Program-made: the position numbers and the translations under genes | From: Gammaproteobacteria bacterium | Lineage (GTDB): Bacteria > Pseudomonadota > Gammaproteobacteria > GRL18 | Direction: 5' to 3' | NCBI GenBank assembly: GCA_023144715.1 | Contig: JAGLFC010000063.1 | Span: 1 to 20,360, forward strand | DNA length: 20,360 bases | Shown: positions 1 through 7,441 of the stretch, in pieces | How positions within the stretch are numbered: the first letter of the stretch is position 1 | Layout of the letters: the number at the start of each line of letters is the position of its first letter | The notes under the pieces: model-generated | Seen by the model: the letters and a program-made list of their open reading frames with translations, nothing else | What the model was told of the DNA's origin: nothing | Database searches by the model: none

Positions 1-2
1 TT

Positions 3-746
3 ATGGTAAAATGCACTGATCTTATTGCTTATTGTGATCATTATTTAACAGCCGATTTATTTAATGATTATTGTCCCAATGGCTTACAAGTTGAAGGGAA
101 AGAAGAGATTCATACAATTGTTTCTGGCGTTACTGCGAGCCAAGTTCTTATTGATGCTGCGATCAATAAAAAAGCTGATCTTTTATTGGTACATCATGGT
201 TTTTTTTGGAAAGGTGAAAGTTCGGTTATAACGGGCATTAAAAAGCATCGTCTACACAGTTTATTAATGAATGATATTAATTTAGTTGCCTATCATTTAC
301 CTTTAGATGCTCATAAAATTATCGGTAATAATGTTTTATTAGCACATAAATTAGGTATTGAGATTAAAGAATATTTTTCTAACAATGATATTGCACTATT
401 AGGTGAAATTGAAACACACACAGGAAAGCAATTTAAACAGCTGATCACTCAAATATTAGATCGTGAACCAGTGCATATTGAAGTCAATAGACCTATTAAA
501 CGTATTGCTTTATGTACAGGAGCGGCACAAGGTTATATTGATCAGGCCATTCAACAAGGTGCTGATGCGTTTATAAGTGGTGAAATTTCAGAAAGTACTT
601 GGCATATTGCAAAAGAAAATAATATTCATTATTTTGCGGCAGGACATCATGCGACTGAAAAATATGGCGTACAAGCTTTAGGTGAACATTTAGCATCGCA
701 ATTTTCTTTACAACATACATTCATTGATATTTACAATCCTATTTAA
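3..746 (+). CDS. Nif3-like dinuclear metal center protein (YbgI family)
   Basis: This is a Nif3/YbgI-family protein, a cytoplasmic toroidal hexamer with a two-metal site in each subunit. Its physiological reaction is not firmly established; some members have been described as GTP cyclohydrolase 1 type 2-like. The expected metal ligands are all visible: H64-H65 in VHHG, H98 and D102 in HLPLDAH, and H216 and E219 in GHHATE. The PNGLQVEG motif (25-32) is also present. At 247 residues it equals the length of E. coli YbgI as I recall it, and the N-terminus aligns without overhang, so the ATG at position 3 is probably the true start, although its ribosome binding site lies outside the window. It is followed by 132 bases before psd and appears to end its transcript there. 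Family assignment is secure; function is not. Confidence 0.93.
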   Translation: MVKCTDLIAYCDHYLTADLFNDYCPNGLQVEGKEEIHTIVSGVTASQVLIDAAINKKADLLLVHHGFFWKGESSVITGIKKHRLHSLLMNDINLVAYHLPLDAHKIIGNNVLLAHKLGIEIKEYFSNNDIALLGEIETHTGKQFKQLITQILDREPVHIEVNRPIKRIALCTGAAQGYIDQAIQQGADAFISGEISESTWHIAKENNIHYFAAGHHATEKYGVQALGEHLASQFSLQHTFIDIYNPI

Positions 747-781
747 CAATGAGGTAATAAACACAGTACAGATTATATTTT

Positions 782-811
782 AAATCACTGAACAAGATCA
801 TTGAGTGATTT
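782..811 (+). terminator. Hairpin between the Nif3-like gene and psd, possible weak terminator
   Basis: An exact 8-bp inverted repeat, AAATCACT (782-789) and AGTGATTT (804-811), lies 36 bases after the Nif3-like stop codon. A further CAA/TTG pair inside the loop can extend the stem past a 3-base bulge. The T run after it is short (four T, 809-812), so termination would be weak. It could instead be a processing or operator site for psd. Confidence 0.35.
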
Positions 812-878
812 TAGACTCACACTTCTCAATAATAAAACACTTTAATTTTAAATAATATCTTTGGAGTAATACAGCCCT

Positions 879-1766
879 ATGACGCCACAAAAACACATTG
901 CAAAAGCCTCCTTTATTGATTACTTAAAAACTTGGCCACTTTTTCTATTACCGCAACATTTTTTATCTTCATTAATTCACCGTTTTATGCGCATTAAACA
1001 GACAGGATTTAAAAATTTACAAATAAACCAATTTATAACACTTTTTAATGTAAATATGAGTGAAGCAAAAAAACAAAATAGTGCTGATTTTATTGATTTT
1101 AATCACTTTTTTACGCGTGCATTAAAGCCTGAGGCACGTATTGATCACAGCCAAGAAAATGAGCTGTGTTGTCCTGTTGATGGTGCTATCAGTGAGCTAG
1201 GAGATATAAAAGATGAACAGCTTATTCAAGCCAAAGGACATTATTTTAGTGTACATGATCTGTTAGGGGGTGATACACAATTAGCAAAAACATTTTATAA
1301 TGGAAAATTTGCCACTATTTATCTCTCTCCTCGAGATTATCATCGTATTCATATGCCAATCAAGGGTGAACTCACACAAATGATTCATGTTCCGGGTGAT
1401 CTATTTGGTGTGAATAAAGCTTCTGTAAAAACAATTCCTAATTTATTTGCACGTAATGAACGTGTCATTTCTCTATTTAAGACCTCTGTGGGTACAATGG
1501 CAATGATTCAGGTGGGTGCTATCTTTGTTTCTAGCATTGAAACGATTTGGCATGGTGTGGTGACACCACCACGTTCTAAAAAAATACAAAATTGGCAATA
1601 TAAAGACCAAGTTGCTTTACACAAAGCACAAGAAATGGGTCGTTTTAATATGGGATCAACAGTCATACTATTATTTACTGAAAACAGTATTGAATGGAAT
1701 GCTGAATTATATGCAGAAAAACCTGTACAAATGGGGCAATTATTAGCCACTATTTCTCATTCTTAG
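879..1766 (+). CDS. psd: Phosphatidylserine decarboxylase proenzyme
   Basis: This enzyme decarboxylates phosphatidylserine to phosphatidylethanolamine, the last step of the main bacterial PE pathway, at the inner membrane. The proenzyme cleaves itself to make a pyruvoyl cofactor. The self-cleavage site is visible as G259-S260-T261 within FNMGST; the family usually has LGST, so Met replaces Leu at the first position. The other catalytic residues match the family: D101 in PVDG, and H155 and H158 in RDYHRIHMP. At 295 residues it is slightly shorter than the E. coli enzyme (322) and complete at both ends. A GGAG at 863-866 sits 12 bases before the ATG, rather far but usable. The N-terminal 45 residues hold the amphipathic membrane-binding part. 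The gene is followed by the convergent small gene at 1839-2024. Confidence 0.95.
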   Translation: MTPQKHIAKASFIDYLKTWPLFLLPQHFLSSLIHRFMRIKQTGFKNLQINQFITLFNVNMSEAKKQNSADFIDFNHFFTRALKPEARIDHSQENELCCPVDGAISELGDIKDEQLIQAKGHYFSVHDLLGGDTQLAKTFYNGKFATIYLSPRDYHRIHMPIKGELTQMIHVPGDLFGVNKASVKTIPNLFARNERVISLFKTSVGTMAMIQVGAIFVSSIETIWHGVVTPPRSKKIQNWQYKDQVALHKAQEMGRFNMGSTVILLFTENSIEWNAELYAEKPVQMGQLLATISHS

Positions 1767-1838
1767 AGTCAACTAATAATAATTTAAACACATCCCCAAA
1801 TGAGTAAAGGTTTTTAAGATCATATTTTACCTAACTTT

Positions 1839-2024
1839 CTAACCACAAAAACAATTAACTTGAACATCCTTATAAAGATCATAATCAGGATCTTGAGGGG
1901 TGACTTCAATCCACCATTCTGAACCAGAATTGTAAGTGGGTTGTTCTATCACTTCAGCTTCATTTGCTTGTACAGATGCTGACACAATAAGTAATAATGC
2001 AATAAATATAATAAGATTTTTCAT
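1839..2024 (-). CDS. Small secreted protein of unknown function, ends in CxCG
   Basis: I do not recognise this 61-residue protein. Residues 1-20 form a clear signal peptide: MKN, a hydrophobic stretch IIFIALLLIV, then SVQA before a likely cut ahead of N21. The mature part is only about 41 residues, acidic, with WW at 37-38 and a C-terminal pair of cysteines (C58, C60) followed by a final Gly. The start is well supported: on the minus strand AGGAG (complement of 2031-2035) lies six bases before the ATG. It is divergent from the solute-binding lipoprotein gene, sharing a 180-bp intergenic region, and convergent with psd. The two cysteines could form a disulfide or bind a metal or heme, but nothing in the sequence decides this. 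It is probably a real gene because signal peptide and ribosome binding site agree. Confidence 0.68.
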   Translation of the reverse strand: MKNLIIFIALLLIVSASVQANEAEVIEQPTYNSGSEWWIEVTPQDPDYDLYKDVQVNCFCG

Positions 2025-2072
2025 AATAAACTCCTAAACTGAATATTGAGTAAGTGTTAAGTATATTAGCAA

Positions 2073-2177
2073 ATACTAATAGTTGTGTCAAGGGTTAATA
2101 ATATTATTATAGGTATAAACCCTAATACTACTACCTAGATCACGTAGCAATAATACTATGAATGACTTTTGATACTA
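2073..2177. promoter_or_regulatory. Cluster of four ATACTA repeats upstream of the sensing operon
   Basis: ATACTA occurs four times in the same orientation, at 2073-2078, 2125-2130, 2153-2158 and 2172-2177, all within the 180-bp divergent intergenic region. A TAGGTA/TACCTA inverted pair (2110-2115 and 2132-2137) overlaps the second copy. This could be a regulator-binding region controlling the lipoprotein-kinase operon, the small secreted gene, or both. The binding protein is unknown. Confidence 0.25.
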
Positions 2178-2204
2178 CGCCCATAAATAAATTGGAAACC
2201 AATA

Positions 2205-3167
2205 ATGATACATAGCCTATTTAAAACCATACTGATTTTTATTATTCTTTTCACTCTAAGTGCTTGTATGGATAAACCCATGAAAAAATTAAAAATAGGG
2301 ATTTCTCCCTGGCCAGGGTATGAACCATTAATGTTGGGCTTAGAGAAAAATCTCTATGGTGATTTAGACCTGCGCATCATACGTTTTGCTACCCCATCTG
2401 AATCGTTTAAAGCACTGAGAGATGGTGCCATTGATATGGCAGCCTTTACGATTGATGAGGCGTTTCATTATGTGAATGAAGATGAGGAAATGCCCTCAGT
2501 GCTATTAATTCTAGATATTTCTTATGGTGGTGATGCCATTGTGGCTCATCCGAAGATTAAAAGTCTTTCCGATCTAAAAGGAAAACGGGTAGGAGTAGAA
2601 GAAAGTGCTTTAGGAGATTATATGATTAATCGTGCTTTGGATTTTACCAATAATGTGATGATCAAGGATATTAGCCTCTTAAATTTTGAAATGGGCAAAC
2701 AAGTTCAGGCGTATATTGAAAATAAAGCCGATGCCTTTGTGACCTATGAACCTTTTAAAACCGCTCTTTTAAAAGAAGGAGCACATGTTATTTTTGATAG
2801 TAAACAAATCCCGAATGAAATTATTGATGTATTAGTGACTAATCAAAAAGATATAGACAGTAAAAAAGAAGTATTTAAACAATTAATCAATGGCTGGTTT
2901 TTAAGCCTAGAATATATAAAAAAACATCCTCAAGAATCTATGAAAATAATGGCTTCTTATGAAAATATAAGTGTGGAGAGTTTTACGAATGCTTACAACG
3001 ATTTAATTATTCCCTCACGTCAAGATAATATGAATATGTTAAAAACAGATGGGATATTAAAACAACCTATGGATAGACTTTATCAGTTAATGAAAGCCAA
3101 GGGAACTATGGATAAAGAGATTGATATTAATGCTTTGCTTAATAATATTTTGGTGAAAGAAAAATAA
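2205..3167 (+). CDS. Periplasmic solute-binding lipoprotein (NMT1/SsuA/NrtA-like)
   Basis: This is a solute-binding protein of the NMT1/THI5-like, nitrate/sulfonate/taurine class. It starts with a lipoprotein signal peptide whose lipobox is LSAC, making C21 the lipidated residue. The mature domain opens with LKIGISPWPGYEPL (29-42), a phrase typical of this class, and runs in one piece to about residue 300, with the DLKGKRVGVEES stretch that marks the second lobe. The ligand cannot be read from the sequence. No ABC permease or ATPase gene is next to it. Instead its stop codon overlaps the start of a histidine kinase (TAATG), so the two are translationally coupled. This suggests it feeds a signal to the kinase rather than a transporter. 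The ribosome binding site is unusual: GGA lies inside a small hairpin, ATTGG-AAA-CCAAT (2191-2203), directly before the ATG. Confidence 0.85.
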   Translation: MIHSLFKTILIFIILFTLSACMDKPMKKLKIGISPWPGYEPLMLGLEKNLYGDLDLRIIRFATPSESFKALRDGAIDMAAFTIDEAFHYVNEDEEMPSVLLILDISYGGDAIVAHPKIKSLSDLKGKRVGVEESALGDYMINRALDFTNNVMIKDISLLNFEMGKQVQAYIENKADAFVTYEPFKTALLKEGAHVIFDSKQIPNEIIDVLVTNQKDIDSKKEVFKQLINGWFLSLEYIKKHPQESMKIMASYENISVESFTNAYNDLIIPSRQDNMNMLKTDGILKQPMDRLYQLMKAKGTMDKEIDINALLNNILVKEK

Positions 3168-4750
3168 TGATGCTTATTAATGTACCTTTAAAATATTTAA
3201 TTCCAATTATCAGCCTAAGCATTGGCATTCTTTTATCTGTGTTATATTCATGGAACAATGCTTCTCAACGATTTGAACAGGTCAAAAAGGATGAGCTTAA
3301 TAAAAGCCGTATTATTGGTAGTCGAATAGCGAATGAAATAGAAAAAAAACAACTGTATCAACATAATAACCGAGGAGAATTAACTCGATTGATTTCCTAC
3401 TATGTTGTGGATAATTTAAGTGACGTTGAAATTATAGATAAAAACAATCATTTAGTGTTTAAAACCCCCCCTATTGGTCAACGAATTTTTTTGACAAGAC
3501 CCTATCAAAAAAAACAAGTGTTAGACAATCTTAAAATCAATCGTATCGTACATCAGTTTTATCTGACTAACTTTAATCATAAAAATATATTTTTTGAAGA
3601 TTCAAACCATATTATTCATCTTTTTTTGCCCATAAAAATGTCCGCTCAAACAGACAATATTTTATCTCGTCATCAGGGTGCTTTATTTTTATCGTTTGAT
3701 ATTTCCGATCAATACCATGATGTGAAGCATTTAGTGTTTACATCCTCTATCAAATTTATATTCATAATGGCATTAATTACATTTGTACTTTATTTATTAA
3801 TTTATTATTTGGTGATTAAAAAATTAATTTTATTAGATAATACGGCTCAAAAAATTAAAAATGGCGATTATTCTATACGTATGAAGGTTTCAGGGAATAA
3901 TGAAATTTCTGCTGTAATGAGTACCCTTAACTCAATGGCATCACAAATTGAACAACACCATAAAAAAATGCAGGATACCGTTAAAGAGGCAGTAGAAGAA
4001 AAAGATAAACAGCAAAATATTTTATTGATGCAATCTCGTTTTGCAGCGATGGGAGAAATGATTGGTAATATTGCTCATCAGTGGCGTCAACCTCTGAATG
4101 CTTTAAGTCTGGTTATCGGTAATATTGCAGATGCTCAACGTTTTAACAAACTGGATGAGAGTTTTATAAAAAAATCGACTACAAAATCTTATAAATTGAT
4201 TAATAAAATGTCAACGACTATTGATGATTTTAGAAACTTTTTTGAGCCTGATAAAATTAAAACAGATTTTAATATTAATACCACAGTAAACGATACTCTA
4301 TTATTATTAGATGAAACCTTTAAATATCACCAAATTAACATCGAAAAGAAATTAGTAGAAGATACTATAAATATTCATAGTTATGCGAATGAATTTTCGC
4401 ATGTTGTTTTGAATCTTTTAAACAATTCAAAGGATGCCTTATTAACCAAGCAGATCGCTTATCCAAAAATTATCATTGATTGTTATGATAAAAATAATGC
4501 AGTGTTTTTATCAATAAAAGATAATGCAGGTGGTATCGACAGTGATATTATTGATAAAATATTTGAACCTTATTTTACCACTAAAGATCAAGGTCAAGGA
4601 ACAGGAATTGGACTGTATATGTCAAAAATAATTATTGAAGAACACATGGATGGAGAAATTATAGTTGAAAATACCAGTGATGGCGTACAATTTATAGTGT
4701 CATTACCCTTGGCTTCATCTTTAGCCACAGATATAAACAAGGAACTTTAA
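3167..4750 (+). CDS. Membrane sensor histidine kinase with HAMP domain
   Basis: This is an inner-membrane histidine kinase. A first membrane helix (about 9-27) and a second (about 189-216) enclose a periplasmic sensing region of about 160 residues. A HAMP linker (about 217-270) and a short coiled coil follow. The dimerisation helix carries the phospho-accepting H304 in NIAHQWRQPLNAL, a HisKA subtype in which HQWRQPL replaces the usual HELRTPL. The ATP-binding domain has the N box (LNLLNNSKDAL, 415-425), DNAGG (452-456) and GTGIGL (478-483). At 527 residues it appears complete. ATG codons at 3167 and 3170 are both possible starts; the first overlaps the stop of the binding-protein gene. The kinase has no receiver of its own, so the next gene, which begins with a receiver domain, is the likely partner. 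Confidence 0.92.
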   Translation: MMLINVPLKYLIPIISLSIGILLSVLYSWNNASQRFEQVKKDELNKSRIIGSRIANEIEKKQLYQHNNRGELTRLISYYVVDNLSDVEIIDKNNHLVFKTPPIGQRIFLTRPYQKKQVLDNLKINRIVHQFYLTNFNHKNIFFEDSNHIIHLFLPIKMSAQTDNILSRHQGALFLSFDISDQYHDVKHLVFTSSIKFIFIMALITFVLYLLIYYLVIKKLILLDNTAQKIKNGDYSIRMKVSGNNEISAVMSTLNSMASQIEQHHKKMQDTVKEAVEEKDKQQNILLMQSRFAAMGEMIGNIAHQWRQPLNALSLVIGNIADAQRFNKLDESFIKKSTTKSYKLINKMSTTIDDFRNFFEPDKIKTDFNINTTVNDTLLLLDETFKYHQINIEKKLVEDTINIHSYANEFSHVVLNLLNNSKDALLTKQIAYPKIIIDCYDKNNAVFLSIKDNAGGIDSDIIDKIFEPYFTTKDQGQGTGIGLYMSKIIIEEHMDGEIIVENTSDGVQFIVSLPLASSLATDINKEL

Positions 4751-4754
4751 ATTT

Positions 4755-7085
4755 ATGACTAGTTTTTCAACACTCAGTATTTTATATGTAGAAGATGAAG
4801 AAGATATTTTAGAAGAAGTAGAAATCTTTCTTGAATTACGTTTTAACAAAGTCTTTACTGCCAGAAATGGGTATGAAGGTTTAGAAGCATTTGAAAAAAA
4901 TCATCCCGATATTATTCTTACTGATGTCATTATGCCTAAAATGGATGGTTTGCAAATGAGCGAGCAGATCAAAAAGATTGATAATACAATCCCTATTATA
5001 TTAATGACAGCCTTAAATAATATTGATTCGATGACTCATGCCATTAATATAGGAATAGATGGTTATATAGGAAAACCTGTCAATTTGCTTAAAATGGAGC
5101 AAATTCTGGAAGATAAAGCCGCTTCTTTGCTAAAAATACAATCTCTTCAAGAAGAGTTATATCTTTATCGTTTAATGGTCGAAAATACCGCTGATCCAAT
5201 GTTTTTAATTGATAGTGAAAGTTCACAAATGATGTTTGTGAATGCAGCAGCCATTAAGCATTATGGTGCATCAAAAGAAGAAATTTTAACTTGGTGTATT
5301 CCTGACTGGGATCCACATTTTTCAAATGATGATTTGGCACAACATTTAGAAATAATAAAAAATAATCCTGGAATGATTATTGAAACTGAACATAAAGTGA
5401 AAGGAGGAGAATTAGTACCCGTTGAATTATCACTTAATCTCATCACTTATAAAGGTAAACTTTGTCAATTTGGTTTTATTAATGACATCAGTGAGCGTAA
5501 AAAAAATGAACAGAATTTAGTAGAAAAAATAAAGGAACTCAATTTTCAAAAATTTTCACTCGATCAACATGCAATAGTTAGTATTGCCAATAGCACAGGC
5601 TTTATAACCCATGTCAATGATAAGTTCTGTTATTTGAGTGGTTATACTAAAGAGGAATTATTAGGTAAAAATCATCGCCTATTAAATTCAGGAGAACACC
5701 CCAAAGAATTTTTTATTGATCTATGGCAGACCATTAGTCGTGGTCAAGTCTGGCATGGCATTATAAAAAATATTACTAAGGAGGGTCTTTATTATTGGGT
5801 CGATGCCACGATTGTTCCATTTATGGATGATAATAAGACACCTTTTCAATATATTGCTATTCGCACTGATATTACTCAACGTATAAAATATGAAGAAGAA
5901 TTACGATTAGAAAAAATTAAAGCAGAAAAAGCACAAAAAATAGCCGATAAAGCCAATCAGGCTAAATCTGAGTTTCTTTCATCAATGAGCCATGAGTTGC
6001 GTACCCCATTGAATGCCATTTTGGGTTTTGCTCAGGTGCTTGATTTTAATCCTAATGAATCACTGACACTCAGCCAGAAAGAACAAGTTAATTATATTAG
6101 TGAGGGAGGAAAACATTTACTGACTTTAATCAATGATATTCTTAATTTGGCAAAAATTGAATCAGGTCAATTAAAATTGTCAATGGACACTATCTCATTG
6201 ACTAAAATAATTGAAGAATGTCTCATTTTTATTAAAGAAATGGCGGATAAGCGAGGCATCAGCTTTTCTATTGATGAAACTCAACAATTCAATGTTTATG
6301 CGGATTACATGCGTCTTAAACAGGTACTACTTAACTTGTTGTCCAATGCCATTAAATACAATCAGGAAAATGGTCGTATCTCTATTGAGCTAAAGCAACA
6401 GGATGAATATATCTATATAGGCGTGATTGATACAGGGCATGGAATCGCTCAAGACAAACAAAGTCAATTATTTAAACCCTTTAGTCGATTAGGTGCTGAA
6501 AATTCATCCATTGAAGGCACAGGTATTGGTCTAGTGGTTAGCAAAGAGATGGTTCAACAGATGGGAGGTACTATTGGTATGCAAAGTACCGTAGGCAAAG
6601 GTTCTACTTTCTGGATAAAATTAAAACAGCCTCGTGTTACCAATAATGAACAAGGTTTTAGCTCAAATGATATGGCTCATATTGAGCCAAATAACACTCT
6701 CAATAATATCAGCGGTACATTACTATATGTAGAAGATAATCTTCAAAATATAAAATTAATGGAAGTCTTTACCTCTTATATCAAGGGGCTGACACTTATC
6801 ATTGCAAAAACTGGAGAGGAAGGTTTTGAATTAGCAAATAGCCTCAAACCCGATATGATTATACTGGATATTAATTTGCCTGAAATGAGTGGTATTGATG
6901 TATTGAATTTACTGAAATCCAATGAAGCTACCTGTAAGATCCCTACTTATGCACTGAGTGCGGCAGCAACAAAGGAGGATATTGAAAAGGGAAGACAGGC
7001 TGGTTTTTTAAACTATTTAACAAAACCTCTACAAATTAATGAATTAATAGCGATTATACAATCAGTATTGGGGGATAGGATGTAG
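4755..7085 (+). CDS. Hybrid sensor kinase: REC-PAS-PAS-HisKA-HATPase-REC
   Basis: This is a soluble hybrid histidine kinase of 776 residues with no membrane helix. Domain order: receiver 1 (about 6-120, phospho-accepting D57 in LTDVIMPKMDG, conserved K107), PAS 1 (about 136-255), PAS 2 (about 265-380, ending in IRTDITQR), a helical linker, HisKA (H413 in SMSHELRTPLNAI), ATPase domain (N531 in NLLSNAIKYN, DTGHG 559-563, GTGIGL 588-593) and receiver 2 (about 654-773, D705 in ILDINLPEMSG, K757). No HPt or DNA-binding domain is present. It starts four bases after the kinase stop codon; AAGGA at 4739-4743, inside the kinase gene, serves as its ribosome binding site. The likely route is H304 of the upstream kinase to D57, with H413 and D705 forming a second relay. 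The final target is not encoded nearby. Confidence 0.93.
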   Translation: MTSFSTLSILYVEDEEDILEEVEIFLELRFNKVFTARNGYEGLEAFEKNHPDIILTDVIMPKMDGLQMSEQIKKIDNTIPIILMTALNNIDSMTHAINIGIDGYIGKPVNLLKMEQILEDKAASLLKIQSLQEELYLYRLMVENTADPMFLIDSESSQMMFVNAAAIKHYGASKEEILTWCIPDWDPHFSNDDLAQHLEIIKNNPGMIIETEHKVKGGELVPVELSLNLITYKGKLCQFGFINDISERKKNEQNLVEKIKELNFQKFSLDQHAIVSIANSTGFITHVNDKFCYLSGYTKEELLGKNHRLLNSGEHPKEFFIDLWQTISRGQVWHGIIKNITKEGLYYWVDATIVPFMDDNKTPFQYIAIRTDITQRIKYEEELRLEKIKAEKAQKIADKANQAKSEFLSSMSHELRTPLNAILGFAQVLDFNPNESLTLSQKEQVNYISEGGKHLLTLINDILNLAKIESGQLKLSMDTISLTKIIEECLIFIKEMADKRGISFSIDETQQFNVYADYMRLKQVLLNLLSNAIKYNQENGRISIELKQQDEYIYIGVIDTGHGIAQDKQSQLFKPFSRLGAENSSIEGTGIGLVVSKEMVQQMGGTIGMQSTVGKGSTFWIKLKQPRVTNNEQGFSSNDMAHIEPNNTLNNISGTLLYVEDNLQNIKLMEVFTSYIKGLTLIIAKTGEEGFELANSLKPDMIILDINLPEMSGIDVLNLLKSNEATCKIPTYALSAAATKEDIEKGRQAGFLNYLTKPLQINELIAIIQSVLGDRM

Positions 7086-7100
7086 TAATTGGATTTGATG

Positions 7101-7149
7101 GGTCGAGAGAGAAAAATTCAAACTTTCGACCCCCCAGCACCTAATACTG
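7101..7149 (-). repeat. Degraded 3' half of tRNA-Pro: relic attachment site
   Basis: These 49 bases match 8212-8259, the 3' half of the intact tRNA-Pro gene, at 41 of 48 aligned positions with one inserted C. The match runs in the same orientation and covers the CCA end, T arm, variable loop and anticodon arm, then stops. A partial tRNA copy at the far side of a short segment is the signature left by a tRNA-targeting integrase. The seven substitutions indicate an old event. Confidence 0.8.
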
Positions 7150-7181
7150 TTTTATACCCATTTCACCCCATAACAAAACAT

Positions 7182-7239
7182 AACTTAAAGCCTTTCTATA
7201 ATTGTCTTTAAGTTGATTGTTACAGCCTGTTATATAACA
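7182..7239. promoter_or_regulatory. Two perfect inverted repeats ahead of the integrase relic
   Basis: The first is a 9-bp inverted repeat, AACTTAAAG (7182-7190) and CTTTAAGTT (7206-7214), with a 15-base loop. The second is an exact 12-bp palindrome, TGTTATATAACA (7228-7239). Both lie between the relic attachment site and the integrase relic, where recombination directionality factors or element repressors usually bind. They might be operators of the lost element; the first could also be a terminator-like stem without a T run. Confidence 0.35.
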
Positions 7240-7267
7240 AGCCATAATATTAAAATACAGTTAAAAG

Positions 7268-7289
7268 GTAGCCCCAGAGTAGCCCCATA
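7268..7289 (+). repeat. Tandem 11-bp repeats, candidate integrase arm sites (left)
   Basis: GTAGCCCCAGA (7268-7278) is followed at once by GTAGCCCCATA (7279-7289), differing at one base. A third copy, GTGGCCCCAGA, lies at the other end of the element (8146-8156). Short direct repeats on both flanks of the attachment core are what arm-binding tyrosine integrases recognise. Confidence 0.5.
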
Positions 7290-7307
7290 GAGGTTAAATA
7301 AAACGTT

Positions 7308-7403
7308 ATGGAAAAATTGAATAAATTTACTAATGCAAAAGTCAAAAACATAAAGCCACAAAATAAAAGAATTGAGTACACGGAAGGTAAAGGGTTTATA
7401 TAG
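7308..7403 (+). pseudogene. Tyrosine integrase relic, N-terminal arm-binding domain only
   Basis: A 31-codon reading frame starts at the ATG at 7308 and ends in TAG at 7401-7403. Its product, beginning MEKLNKFTNAKVKNIKPQ and continuing through RIEYTEGKGF, resembles the first strand-helix region of the DUF4102-type arm-binding domain of phage and island integrases (pattern: F-T-x-x-x-[IV]-K-N-x-K-P, then a few polar residues and G-x-G). The catalytic domain with its R-H-R-Y residues is absent: the next gene begins 39 bases later. Position supports the call, since integrase genes of this class usually lie next to the attachment site at a tRNA gene, and a partial tRNA copy is 159 bases upstream. 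With so few residues the assignment rests on motif resemblance and context. Confidence 0.6.
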
Positions 7404-7441
7404 TAATGTGGTTTTACTGAAACAAGCATAAGGAAAAAATA

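Noticed and set aside
1508..1750. Open frame antisense to psd
   Set aside because: Lies wholly within a conserved psd coding region and shows no recognisable protein features.
2110..2180. Possible NarL/NarP heptamers upstream of the nitrate-like binding protein
   Set aside because: TACT-containing stretches do not fit the TACYYMT pattern well and no NarL-type regulator is encoded nearby; kept only as an unexplained repeat cluster.
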